64,000 nucleotides of DNA from Lamellibrachia satsuma (GCA_033239005.1 BSQZ01000012.1:1-64000), one strand, 5' to 3'; positions 16,948-31,724 are shown, numbered from the stretch's first letter. The notes: generated by a model from the letters alone, not told the origin. Program-made: numbers and translations.

Positions 16948-18244
16948 ACAGTCGTGCGAGGGAGTCAAGACCGAGCTGGATCTCTTTACCTTACCTCCCA
17001 CTCAGAACTGCATCAGCGACAGTCACGTGGTGGAACATCAACCCACGGCCTCTCTGGACTCTGGAGGACCAATATAATTCCTCATCCCAGGATCGGGAGA
17101 TGATTACCTGGATCTCGCCAACACGATGCTACACGTGCAGGCGAAGATAACGCGAGCCGACGGACACGTTCTCGACGCGGACGAAGCCGTGGGACCGGTG
17201 AACAACTTGCTGCATTCGCTATACAGCAAGGTCGACCTCTACCTGAACGGCACGCTCGTGACCTCTTCGTCAAACACGTACGCGTATCGAGCCTACATAG
17301 AGACACTGCTGAGTTACGGACCCGAAGCCAAGTCGACGCAGCTAACGAATCAGCTGTGGTGCAAGGACACGGCTAATCGCATGAACGCTATCGAGCTAGC
17401 CACCGGACCCGCTCCTAACCACGGGTTCGTGACTCGACGACAATACATAACCAGAAGTCGCGTGGTCGACATGATGTGTCGTCTCCACTTGGATATGTTT
17501 ATGCAAGATAAATTCCTGATCAACGGCGTCAACGTCAAGTTACGACTGGTACGCAGCAAGCCCTCGTTTGCGTTGATGGCTCTTGGAAACACGGATTACA
17601 AGATAACCATCGTCAACGCGTCCTTGTTCGTCAAGAAGGCCACCCTCAACCCCGCCGTGCAGATAGCCCACGTCAAGGCTCTCGAGAATAACACGGTCAA
17701 GTATCCGTTACGACCGGTCGACGTCAAGGTGTACTCCATTCCCACGGGAGCTCTGTCGCACACGCACGAAAACCTGTTCCTCGGCACTCTGCCGAAACGT
17801 CTCGTACTGTGCTGCATCGACAACGACGCCTACAACGGCGCGTACAATAAGAACCCGTTCCACGCCAAGAACAACGCCATAAGCTTCCACTCGGTGTACG
17901 TGGACGGACTTCAGATACCCGCCAAACCATTCCAGCCCAACTTCGCAGAAAACCTCTTCGCCAGGAGCTACGCGAGCCTGTTCACCTCGACCGGCAAGAT
18001 CTGGCAGGACGAGGGGAACGGTCTGACTCGCGACGACTACCGAGACGGCTACACCTTCTTCTGTTTCGATCTGACTCCCGACCAGTGCCATGGTCCCTGC
18101 TTCCATCTGGTACAAAAGGACAACCTGCGCATAGAATTTCATTTCCGAGAAGCGCTTCGGATCACCGTGAACGTCGTCGCCTACGCCGAATTCGAATCCG
18201 TGCTGGAAATCGACAAGAACCGCAACATCATCTACGACTACTGA
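16931..18244 (+). pseudogene. Major capsid protein (double jelly-roll), one nonsense codon
   Basis: The frame runs 437 sense positions from the ATG at 16931 (17-bp overlap with the previous gene) to TGA at 18244, but is interrupted by TAA at 17075-17077 (codon 49). N-terminal LFTLPPTQNCISD precedes the stop. After it follow PGSGDDYLDLANTML, LYLNGTLVTSSSNTYAYRAY, LLSYGPEAKSTQL, a CRLHLDMFMQDKFLINGV segment, NPFHAKNNAISFHSVYVDG, and the C-terminal FCFDLTPDQ ... LRIEFHFREAL strand typical of this family. The remainder is otherwise full length, so loss of the frame is recent. It would form the capsid hexons. The nonsense codon should abolish the product unless it is read through. Confidence 0.94.
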
Positions 18245-18245
18245 G

Positions 18246-18731
18246 ATGGACACCCTGCAGATCGCCCGTCTACTGGCGATGGATACGAACACCACGTCCA
18301 TCTTTGGAGGCGTTGTGTCCAAAGATGGACTGCCTAAAAAAATAGACGCTTTGCCGATCGCCTTCGTGTACAACACCGACAACGGTGACGAACCGGGATA
18401 ACATTGGATAGCGATGTACCTGTCCTCCGACGGGCGCGGCGAATATTTCTGTTCGTACGGTCTGCCGCCTCTTCACGCGGCGTTCCGCGCCTTCTTGAAC
18501 AAACACTGTTCCGAGTGGACTCATAATAGCAAGAGACTTCAGAGTCATCTTTCTAACGTTTGCGGACAATATTGCATAACTTATATAATGCTTCGTTGTA
18601 ACGGTTCTTCTATGAGAACTTTCGTAAACGCTTTCCACACTGATCTGGTCAAAAACGATTGTCGCGTGTTCGATTGGATTAAGCTACTGAAAAAGGGTAT
18701 ACCATACTATCACATATCGTACATAGACTGA
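18246..18731 (+). pseudogene. Adenain-like cysteine protease, one nonsense codon and altered active site
   Basis: ATG at 18246 follows the capsid stop by one base. About 161 codons, interrupted by TAA at 18399-18401 (codon 52), right before the His-Trp pair carrying the catalytic His. After the stop come HWIAMYLS, a YFCSYGLPP segment and VCGQYCITYIML with the catalytic Cys. In the YFCSYG segment the position where this family has an acidic catalytic residue is Cys, a second likely inactivating change. The family matures capsid and core proteins. The gene ends at 18731, and an ATTAAA signal lies near 18945. Confidence 0.88.
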
Positions 18732-19104
18732 GCCTCTGGTGCGGTGGTCGCACCACCCGTAAGCTCGCCCTCGAACTTATGGCGCGGTGGAGACACCCGT
18801 AAGTTCGCGACCTCTGGCGCAATGGTCAACATTCGCAAGTCGCATAATCATCGTCATCATACCCCTGTTGTATTCATTCGAACACGCTTGTACTGCTGTC
18901 AATGTATTACGATCGCCTCGCTTGTACCGCTGCCGCTTTGTTTTATTAAAATACGTGTGCACCGTACGCTTTTGTTCGTTTCCTTACTAGGTTAATGACC
19001 CTCCTCTCTGTAAATGACCACTGTAACCAGGATAATGACCCTCCTGTCTGTAAATGATAGTCCGTTAGGTGTCCCCGCCCGTCAGTCCGTCAAACTCGCC
19101 CGTC
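18732..19104. other. Non-coding right arm of the Polinton
   Basis: No gene seen. Three imperfect copies of a CTCTGG(T/C)GCGGTGG...CACCCGTAAG segment (18734-18840), an ATTAAA poly(A)-type word near 18945, and two copies of an AATGACCCTCCTGTCTGTAAATGA-type segment (18993-19060). Confidence 0.6.
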
Positions 19105-19490
19105 AGTCATAGGTCACGCTACGTTCGCTAGAGGGCGCTGATATTACCCAGAAGGCTCAGCGCTAATCATAGATCACGCTACGGTCGCTAGGAGGCGCTG
19201 ATATTACCCAGAGGGCTCTGCGCTAATCATAGTTCACGCTACGGTCGCTAGGAGGCGCTGATATTACCCAGAGGGCTCTGCGCTAATCATAGTTCACGCT
19301 ACGGTCGCTAGGAGGCGCACCCAGAGGGCTCTGCGCTAATCATGTGACGCTCTCTGATTGGCTGAGCGTATCACGTGACCTTCAGGACGCTCACTGATTG
19401 GCTGAGCGCTTACAGGAAGCTAATGGCGGATGATTAATGACCATGGTGTGCTCTTTTGCTTGGGGGTATGAAAACTCATTGTATACTACA
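19105..19490 (-). repeat. Polinton right terminal inverted repeat
   Basis: Reverse complement of the left terminal repeat. It contains about four copies of the 60-bp unit (ATATTACCCA recurs at 19141, 19201 and 19261; the last copy is shortened) against two at the left end. It also has the two ATTGGCTGAGCG (CCAAT) boxes and a CACGTG E-box (about 19373). It ends GTATACTACA at 19490. Confidence 0.93.
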
Positions 19491-19496
19491 ACCGTA
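19491..19496. other. Target site duplication ACCGTA, right copy
   Basis: Exact repeat of 1705-1710, directly after the right terminal repeat. Confidence 0.93.
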
Positions 19497-19770
19497 GATT
19501 CACGGTTTAGGAGCTGCTCAAAATGTTCCTTCCATCGTTGCTGGATGGCAGTGTCATCTTTCAGGAGAGTCCCGTCTTGAGACCAGAGAGGAGTGTGGTC
19601 ATTTGAAAAATAACGGAGGAGCAGAGGGAAGATGTTGATGTGACAGATAGTTTCAGGAGGAACCTGGTGAGGAGTTTGGTATATGGGCTGGACACAAGGA
19701 ACGAAATGAAAGGGAACGGTTGACGAAGGATTAGATAATGGGTGCGCTTGGAGGGAGTGGGGGTACAAAG
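19491..19770 (-). pseudogene. LINE reverse transcriptase fragment, upstream half
   Basis: The minus strand contains HTPLWSQDGTLLKDD, then QQRWKEHFEQLLNR, a segment typical of LINE proteins between the endonuclease and the RT core. The frame runs directly into the Polinton target site and resumes at 1704 on the far side. The fragment upstream (toward 20030) is degraded and includes a 10-bp AAAGGGGAAC repeat at 19910-19965. Confidence 0.85.
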
Positions 19771-19970
19771 AAGAGGGGAAACCGCGACTCTATGGGAGGC
19801 CTGTGTGAAGATAGATTTGGCGGGACTGTGAAGGGAGTGGAGAACGAGAGCGAGGTATATAGGGAGAGGTGCTGGGCGGTGGAAACGTCAGTGAAAGGAT
19901 CAATGATGAAAAAGGGGAACAAAGGGGAACAAAGGGAACAAAGGGGAACAAAGGGGAACAAACAACCATG
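19771..19970. repeat. Dispersed repeat shared with 29440-29600, plus AAAGGGGAAC array
   Basis: The minus strand of about 19780-19900 resembles the plus strand of 29440-29600 (both have CACTGA..TTTC, CTCGCTC..TTCTCC and CCGCCAAATCT..CTTCAC-type segments). The AAAGGGGAACA tandem array follows at 19910-19965. This is a medium-copy interspersed sequence of unknown class, possibly part of the LINE. Confidence 0.45.
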
Positions 19971-20030
19971 ACCCGCATCCACACTTGACTTCAAAGACAA
20001 AGGACAGACCAACACACAGTGCATCAACTC

Positions 20031-21649
20031 TGTCCACCTAATTTTTTATTTAACGGAATTCAATTAATATGATACAACACGAACGCATCGCGTTGCGTAC
20101 GCTTAAAAGAAATGCACATATTTTACATGCGGTTACTAATACAGCTCCAAAAGTACCATATTGCACACTGGTTTTCGTGATCACACCACATGAAAACAGA
20201 CTAAATAATACATGTTCGATTTTTCTCGGAAATGTACGTTGAACTGCAAAGCTTTTCTAAACACAACGCTAGCGACTAGGCCTCAATGGTGTAAATTCAA
20301 ACAGGCCGTTATCTCCGCAAGAACGGACCTTAATTGCTGCGACTTTGAAATTAGTATCCAGTCGTACGCAACGAATGATTGCGTGAACCCTCCATGCACC
20401 GTCAGTTGGCACTCCAATAAACATTAATTACTAAAGATTATCAAAATATGCGTGAAAATTCAGACCTTTAACGTGACACCTGATATCACCAGACAAACTA
20501 TTAAATTATTTAATTATGTATGCAGAATTGATTGAAATGAAAATGGAAAAGCTTGAGCCTCAAGAATTTCGCCTTTAATAAAATCAGCGAGAGGACGGAA
20601 GTCACGCCCATGATCAGCCTTGACCCCATAAAGTGGGTACCGTTTTGGATATAAACTATTTTGAGCCTTACCCGGTCTAACGACTAAAGCCAATTCTTTC
20701 AACGGTTTAAAAAAATACGCACTATTTAGTTAAACCGACTGCGGATATTACTTAAACTATTGACACACCACATATTAAGACATCAACAAACCGGATTCGC
20801 GATAGGCTAAATCAGTTGAGGATGCAGTTTTAAAGTTCACCAACGACGCACGCATGTACATCCCACATGCACACGTTGGCCCTGAACTAACCGGGCTGGA
20901 CAGTACGTAGACCTTATAAAACTTTAAGCTGCTGGTTCTTTGAGATCAGCCTACTAAGGAATGCTTTGATTTGAAGTCAGGCTTGAGACATAAATTAACT
21001 CACAATGGATTCGTCTTTGTTTTCTTTAACTTTAATAAACTGGTAAACAATATAGTATACTAAATATGAATGTTGATTCATTGTTGCGTGCTTGTAGACA
21101 GAGGATATTGCCGGAGATAACGGTGGAGGATATAGTCCTGGGTGATTAAAAGTCATCGGTGATTATTTCATTGAATTCCCTTTTAAATATCACTATACAC
21201 GTACGGGCCTAATTTTATTTAGTTACGAAAACGTTATGTTAGTTTAATGTTTTATGCACATTTCCTAAAGTCCGTACCCAAATGGGATATTCAAACTCTA
21301 TGATAGAAAATCGAATGAACGTATTATTATAAGTAATTACTATTAAAACATCGCGATGGCACGTTCACTGCCGACATCGGAAAATGCACCACGCGCATAG
21401 TCGAAAATATGGGACGCAGCGGACATGTTGTTAGCTTGTAAATGTTAGACTTGTGTTATGAACACTGTGACATTTATTATTAATGCGTTAAATGTCACCG
21501 GGATGATGTATGGGTGCACGGGGCACGGTAATCGATCTTTCACCCAGGCTTCCAGTATTATGAAATACTGTTTGATGTTACGCAGAGTGACGTTTCAGTT
21601 GCGCCGGCATTGCACAACGCAACGGGCGATGTTGTTGAAGCACAGCAAC
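20031..21649. other. Intergenic, upstream of the kringle gene; no feature recognised
   Basis: AT-rich. A 71-codon frame at 20212-20427 shows no recognisable motif and is judged chance. The last few hundred bases presumably contain the promoter of the kringle gene, but I see no clear TATA box at a fixed distance. Confidence 0.4.
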
Positions 21650-21746
21650 ATGTCGACCCGTCTTGCTTCTATGACGTCACCAGTTCTACTTCTTGGAATT
21701 TTGTTCCTTCTGACTCCCGTCAACAACGTGACCACGCGGGACACAG
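21650..21746 (+). CDS. Kringle gene exon 1: signal peptide
   Basis: ATG at 21650 (a second at 21671) opens a typical signal peptide: a short polar N-region, then the hydrophobic core SPVLLLGILFLLTP, followed by NNVTTRDT with an N-glycosylation sequon. The exon ends GACACAG|GTGAGA after the first base of a codon (phase 1), which matches exon 2. The frame remains open upstream to 21458, but that part has no hydrophobic or kringle character. Confidence 0.72.
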
Positions 21747-21825
21747 GTGAGACGATTGTTGTGTGGGGATAGAATCGATGTCGTTTCACAATTCAAATAC
21801 ATTGTTTCTGTGTTCAACATGACGG

Positions 21826-22870
21826 CTGTTGTACGAGCACATCGTGTCGATGGTTATGTGTACAACATCACGGCTGTTGTACGAGCACATCGTGTCGATG
21901 TCTCTGTGTACAACATCACGGCTGTTGTACGAGCACATCGTGTCGATGTTTCTGTGTGCAACATCACGTCTGTTGTACGAGCACATCGTGCAGATGTTTC
22001 TGTGTACAACATCACGTCTGTTGTACGAGCACATCGTGTCGACGTTTCTGTGTACAACATCACGTCTGTTGTACGAGCACATCGTGTAGATGTTTCTGTG
22101 TACAACATCACGTCTGTTGTACGAGCACATCTTGTCGATGTTTATGTGTACAACATCACGTCTGTTGTACGAGCACATCGTGTCGATGTTTCTGTATACA
22201 ACATCACGGCTGTTGTAAGAGCACATCGTGTCGATGTTTCTGTATACAACATCACGTCTGTTGTACGAGCACATCTTGTCGATGTTTCTGTGTACAACAT
22301 CACGGCTGTTGTACAAGCACATCGTGTCGATGTTTCTGTGTACAACATCACGGCTGTTGTACGAGCACATCGTGTCGATGTTTCTGTGTACAACATCACG
22401 TCTGTTGTACGAGCACATCGTGTAGATGTTTCTGTGTACAACATCACGTCTGTTGTACGAGCACATCGTGTCGACGTTTCTGTGTACAACATCACGTCTG
22501 TTGTACGAGCATATCGTGTCGATGTTTCTGTATACAACATCACGGCTGTTGTACGAGCACATCGTGTAGATGTTTCTGTGTTCAACATGACGGCTGTTGT
22601 ACGAGGACATAGCGTCGATGTTTCTTTGTACAATATGACGGCTGTTGTAAGAGCACATCGTGTCGATGTTTCTGGGTACAACATCATGGCTGTTGTACGA
22701 GCACATCGTGTCGATGTTTCTGTGTATAACATCATGGCTGTTGTACGAGCACATCGTGTCGATGTTTCTGTGTACAACATCACGTATGTTGTACGAGCAC
22801 ATAGTGTCGATGTTTCTGTGTACAACATCACAGCTGTTGTACGAGTACATCGGTTGTGTCCTGCATGATA
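21826..22870. repeat. 48-bp minisatellite, about 21 copies
   Basis: Unit of 48 bp around TGTGTACAACATCACGGCTG followed by TTGTACGAGCACATCGTGTC. The unit length is a multiple of three and lacks stops in several frames, so long repetitive reading frames appear on both strands (16-residue periods). They lie inside intron 1 and are not genes. Each unit contains a short inverted repeat, TTGTAC / GTACAA. Confidence 0.95.
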
Positions 22871-22920
22871 TATAAAACAAAATGACTTAAAGGAAGGGCA
22901 AATGTGACAAACGAGGATGT

Positions 22921-23690
22921 CACCAGGATGGCGGAATGTCATCAATGAGTGGACAAGTGGGAGTTTCGTGAATGTCACCAGGACGACGGGATGACGCCAA
23001 GGAGTGGACAAATGGGAGTATCGTGGCTGTCACCAGGATGGCGGGATGACATCACGGAGTGGACAAGTGGGAGTGTCGTGGGTGTCGCCAGGATGGCGGG
23101 ATGACGCCAAGGAGTGGACAAGTGGAAGTATCGTAGCTGTCACCAGGATGGCGGGATGACATCAAGGAGTGGACAGGTGGGAGTTTCGCGGATGTCATCA
23201 GGATGACGTGATGACGCCAATCAGTGGAACAGTGGGAGTGTCGTGGGTGTCACCAGGACGGCGGGATAACATGAAGGAGTGGACAAGTCGGAGTGTCGTG
23301 TGTGTCACCAGGATGGCGGGATGACATCAAGGAATTGACAAGTGGGAGTGTCGTGTTTGTCACCAGGATGGCTGGACGACATCAAGGAATGGACACGTGG
23401 GAGTGTTGTGTGTGTCACCCGGATGGCGGGATGACATCAAGGAATGGACAAGTGGGAGTGTCGTGTGTGTCACCAGGATGGTGGGATGACATCAAGGAAT
23501 GGACAAGTGGGATTGTCGTGTGTGTCGCCAGGATGGCGGGATGACATCAAGGAACGGACAAGTGGGAGTGTCGTGTGTGTCGCCAGGATACCGGGATGAC
23601 ATCAAGGAATGGAAATGTGGGAGTGTCGTGGGTGTCACCAGGATGACATGAAGGAGTGGACAAGTGGGAGTGTTGTGTGTGTCACAGTGA
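22921..23690. repeat. 55-bp minisatellite, about 14 copies
   Basis: CACCAGGATGGCGGGATGAC starts copies at 22921, 22976, 23031 and so on, every 55 bp. It lies in intron 1. The frames over it are repeat artefacts. Confidence 0.93.
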
Positions 23691-23759
23691 TGTCGACATG
23701 ACGTCAATGAGATGAAAAGTTGCAGTGTCGTGAGACAGAACTCGCCATTTGCATCTGTG

Positions 23760-24390
23760 GTATTTTGGGTATGTTGAAAGTATATTTTGAGAGGTGTGTT
23801 AGGGTCTCAACCTCCCATCTAACAACCTCGTCATCCACTTTTTTGAGACCAACCTCCCACCTCCCACCATTTGTGAGTGCCCACCTCGCGCCAGTCTCAC
23901 CTCCCACCTATTTTTGAGGCCACACTCCCATATCGCACCCATCCTAGGACATACCTCCCACTTTCTGTCACGTCCCTCTCCATATTGCCCAATATATCAT
24001 ATCGGCCCGTTATGCTGGTCGGCCTGTGTTGTTCGGCGCCCCGTCTCAGCCGCCGATGGAGGCTCTAGGCCGGCAGTACGGCTCGCTCTATTGTTTGTTT
24101 TTAAGTCATCAATAATTTGCAGAGATGAGGTGTTTCCCATGTTTATATTCACGCGCTGGCGCACACGACTGCACATTCGCTCAGGTAAGCAAGTGCAAAT
24201 GTTGCGCCACAATGAATATTTGTAATCGACCCTTGTACGGTAGTGCAACGCTTTGAAAATCTGTTGTTGTTTCCGCTTCGGTGCCCGGTTCGTGGCAAAC
24301 ACTGCGTAACATCGGTCGTCGACTACGAAGGGTAATTGTTTATTTACACAGTGCCAAATACACCCGCCGCGTCTGAACAATCCACGCGAT
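23760..24390. other. Low-complexity CCTCCCAC-rich stretch, then sequence before LINE ORF1
   Basis: 23800-23970 is rich in CCTCCCAC words with no gene. From about 24000 to 24391 the sequence is more complex and may be the 5' untranslated region of the following LINE. Confidence 0.4.
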
Positions 24391-24391
24391 A

Positions 24392-28573
<4,182 letters not shown>

Positions 28574-28972
28574 CTCCGTTCCTCCTTGGTTAAAAATCAC
28601 TCTGTGTATTTGGCATTTGTAATATACCGACATATCTGTATTAAATTTGTTCACCCAGCAATTATGCACTAATACTCTATAGGGATTTTATTTTCCTTTT
28701 TATATAAATAATGGGTGAAATTAATCGACAGGGTGGCTCCTACGACAGCGATTACTTGTTAGTCTTAGTACGAGTCTCACGTCCCTTATATGACATTACC
28801 TTTTATTTTCAGACCGTACTCTATATTCTTAACACTTCGTTTTCTCATATCGACTTAGATGTAATATATTTTACGGTTTTTGTGTTGAATTCTCTGTTTT
28901 GTTTTCTTTGGGACGAATAAATATTTCTAGTTTCCTGTTTCCTTGCATACCATAAACAGACGAACTCGCGTA

Positions 28973-29390
28973 CACAGGCAGTGAACGAACATGCACGTAG
29001 TTAACACAGGCAGTGAACGAACATGCACGTAGTTAACACAGGCAGTGAACGAACATGCACGTAGTTAACACAGGCAGTGAACGAACATGCACCTAGTTAA
29101 CACAGGCAGTGAACGAACATGCACGTAGTTAACACAGGCAGTGAACGAACATGCACGTAGTTAACACAGGCAGTGAACGAACATGCACGTAGTTAACACA
29201 GGCAGTGAACGAACATGCACCTAGTTAACACAGGCAGTGAACGAACATGCACGTAGTTAACACAGGCAGTGAACGAACATGCACGTAGTTAACACAGGCA
29301 GTGAACGAACATGCACCTAGTTAACACAGGCAGTGAACGAACATGCACGTAGTTAACACAGGCAGTGAACGAACATGCACGTAGTTAACA
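28973..29390. repeat. 32-bp minisatellite, 13 copies
   Basis: Unit ACAGGCAGTGAACGAACATG + CACGTAGTTAAC, 32 bp. Every third or fourth copy has CACCTAG instead of CACGTAG, in a regular higher-order pattern. Confidence 0.95.
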
Positions 29391-29700
29391 CATTTGTTGC
29401 TCTCCTCTTTATCCCTGAAGCTCGGAGCGAGACTGACTCTGGTACCGTTCATCGATTTTTATTTTCCCGTCTTCTTCGTCACTGATCCCGTTTCACTGTC
29501 TTCTCCACCAAACGTCTCCACTCCCTCTGTCCCTCGCTCGCATTCCCCGCTCCCCTCACGCTCCCGACAAATCTCTCTTCACGCAGTCCTCCCATCTCAG
29601 TCTCGGTCTTTCACAAGTGGTTCAGAAGTTACAGCTACTTCCGATTACTACGGGTCTCGGACGCCACCTTGAATTGTGCGGTGAACTAAAGTTGGAATCA
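29391..29700 (+). repeat. Interspersed repeat copy related to 19780-19900
   Basis: Pyrimidine-rich segment with TCACTG..CCCGTTTCACTG, CCCTCGCTCGC and CCGACAAATCTCTCTTCACG words, matching the minus strand near 19780-19900. A 92-codon frame through it shows no domain. Element type unknown. Confidence 0.4.
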
Positions 29701-29813
29701 TAGAGATTGTTAATACGTTACTGTACACCTTTTCGGGGATCTGTAGCGTACGAACTTGTATGATGATAACGCATACGCCAGTGTAGTTAGTTGTGTGTGA
29801 TTTGCATTTGCAG

Positions 29814-29911
29814 TGGCACTGGAATGTTTACTAACAGAAGAAGGTAAAGAGTACATGGGACATGCCGCTGTTACGGAAACCAATACCACGTGTATAAAGT
29901 GGTCGTTGAAG
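29814..29911 (+). CDS. Kringle gene exon 2: kringle 1, N-terminal half
   Basis: Acceptor TTTGCATTTGCAG, donor AAG|GTACGT. Encodes ALECLLTEEGKEYMGHAAV and continues to a Cys-Ile-Lys-Trp-Ser segment, the first and second conserved Cys and the 'YxG' of a kringle. Starts phase 1, ends phase 0. Confidence 0.82.
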
Positions 29912-29942
29912 GTACGTCTTACTTGAAATATATAATATGTCT

Positions 29943-30190
29943 TTAACATAGCATGACGCATATTATCCAGTTGCTTCACTCACCCACTCATCCACGCATC
30001 CACGCACCTACGCACCCACGTACCCACTCACACACTCACCCACGCACCAACGCACCCCTCAACCACTCACCCATTCAGCCACGCACCAAAGCACCCACTC
30101 TCCCACTCACCCATGCACCCACTCACCCACGCACCAACGCACCCTTCACACACTCACCCACTAACCCACTCACCCATCTCAACATAAATA
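29943..30190. repeat. Low-complexity CACCCACTCACCCACGCAC array
   Basis: Irregular tandem array of 4- to 12-bp variants of CACCCACTCACC, in intron 2. A proline/threonine-rich frame through it is an artefact. Confidence 0.85.
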
Positions 30191-30309
30191 ATGTTCAACT
30201 TCCAATGCCCACACGCCTGGTGTAAAACAGGTCAACAATTTGTATGAAATTTATACGAATTGACTGAATCGGTCTCCGGCCTGTGGTTCAAACCCAGTAT
30301 ATCTAAGCA

Positions 30310-30600
30310 GATTTAACAAGATTACCATTCATTAGCTTATCGGAGGTAAAAGAAAAGTCATCTATGCGTAGTCCGCCTTTATCAGATATCTGTCAATTGT
30401 ATGCATAAACATATTTATACTGCTAGCGTTCACACAATCATTTGACAGCTTGTTCCATTCATTTATCGTGAGGATGAGTACTTTCTCACATCCAACATAC
30501 ACTGCTCCTTAACTAGTGCTGCTTTGTGCCCTCTGGTCCTACTGTTTTTTTAAGTTTAAAGAACATATTTCTATCAATATTCTCATAATCATTAAATAAA
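30310..30600 (-). mobile_element. 3' end fragment of a CR1-like LINE (minus)
   Basis: TTTAACAAGATTACCATTC and the following minus-strand coding remnant (AAGCTGTCAAATGATTGTGT-type, 'NxLSNDCVN') match the 3' ends at 51790-52260 (minus) and 57480-57800 (plus). It belongs to the same LINE family. Confidence 0.6.
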
Positions 30601-30689
30601 AAAACACACATGTTGGTCTCCTATTAGTCTCCTACTCTCTAGTGTTGTCAAAACCACATTCTATCCACAATCCTCGTCACCAACAAACA

Positions 30690-31680
30690 CATATCAGATG
30701 CTGAATTAGGATTGACAGGATAAGTAATATTTAGGAGAGATCGAATAGGAAGTAGGGGAGGTGGAGTTATTTTTATATATTTAAGAATCTATCCAGGCTT
30801 ACGAAATCAAATTAGACAGGGAAGCAGAAGAAGTTGTTTTGTGCGATATAGTTATACACGAAATTCAACATTAACTATTGGATTAGTTTACCGAAGACCA
30901 AACATAAATGAAGAGGATAACACAAAAATACAAACCGCTACAATTGAAGTGAGTAAAGGGAAATGTATCATAATTGGAAATTTTAACCACGGACACATAC
31001 AATTGAAATCTCTAGAGGGTACTGGATGTGAGGACTAACAGTTTCTATTTTTAACTCAGGATAGCTTCCTTACTTAGCACGTGCTAGAACCAACCAGGGG
31101 AGAAAATGCATTAGATATAATTTGTCTTCACAAAATAAATTAGTGGTCAATGTCAAAATACATGAGCCATTGGGTAACAGTGATCGTAATCAAATACATT
31201 GTGACGTCAAAGTAAAATCAGAAAGTACAAATAAAAAACATACAGGAGAAACTTCCACAAAGGTAACTATAAAGATATGTGGAAATAATAATGCTGAGGA
31301 ATAAGACCGCAATTGAATGTTGAAACATTCTAAAATGTGAAATTGAGAGTATCGTTGATCAACTTGTTCCCTTGAAAAAACAAGTTCATCGCCAGCAAGT
31401 TCGTAAGAAACTTAGAGTTATTATATAAACTGTGATTTGATAGTGAAGACCTAAATGGTTACTTCAGTTCAGTGTTAAAGAGACCCAGATGCTAAATCGG
31501 ACTATATAGGGCAGTTAATTGTAACTCCAGAAATGGTAGCTAAGAAAATAAAGCAATACAGGATAATAGATCACCTGAAGTGGATGGAATTCCTAATGGA
31601 AACAGTAGAACAAGTTAGTATACCACTTGCAAGAGTGTTCAATCTGTCATTAAAAGAGGTAGTGGTTCTTTTTTAATGAA
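30690..31680 (+). mobile_element. LINE fragment: endonuclease part joined to an RT piece
   Basis: Contains LVYRRPNINEEDNTKIQ, IIGNFNHGHIQLKSLEGTG, VLEPTRGENALD and NVKIHEPLGNSDRNQIH, typical of a LINE endonuclease, then METVEQVSIPLARVFNLSLK, an RT piece that also occurs in inverted form at 53160-53260. The part between is missing, so this copy has an internal deletion. Several stops. Confidence 0.82.
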
Positions 31681-31724
31681 AAGTGTGAGGCGCCGTAGCG
31701 GACAAAAGGGTAATGAAACGGTAA

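Larger units (their letters stand above)
1711..19490 (+). mobile_element. Polinton/Maverick (adintovirus-like) element, complete but decayed
   Basis: A 17.8-kb element bounded by long terminal inverted repeats and a 6-bp target duplication. It carries the full diagnostic gene set: protein-primed DNA polymerase B, DD-E integrase with chromodomain, A32/HerA-like packaging ATPase, adenain-like protease, major and minor jelly-roll capsid proteins, and several small proteins. All genes lie on the plus strand. The outermost base differs between ends (A at 1711; the complement of 19490 is T); the following bases (GTAGTATACAATGAG) match. The polymerase, major capsid and protease frames are broken and the ATPase Walker B is altered, so this is an endogenous, non-autonomous copy. 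A NADAR gene and an RPA-like gene in the left arm are the least expected contents. Confidence 0.97.

Noticed and set aside
20212..20427. 71-codon ORF upstream of the kringle gene
   Set aside because: No motif, no splice context and a length expected by chance.
21747..23011. Long repetitive reading frames on both strands over the 48-bp array
   Set aside because: The unit length is a multiple of three and stop-free in several frames. The products are pure repeats and lie inside intron 1.
29953..30225. Pro/Thr/His-rich ORF after kringle exon 2
   Set aside because: It lies after a good splice donor and consists of the CACCCACTCACC low-complexity array.
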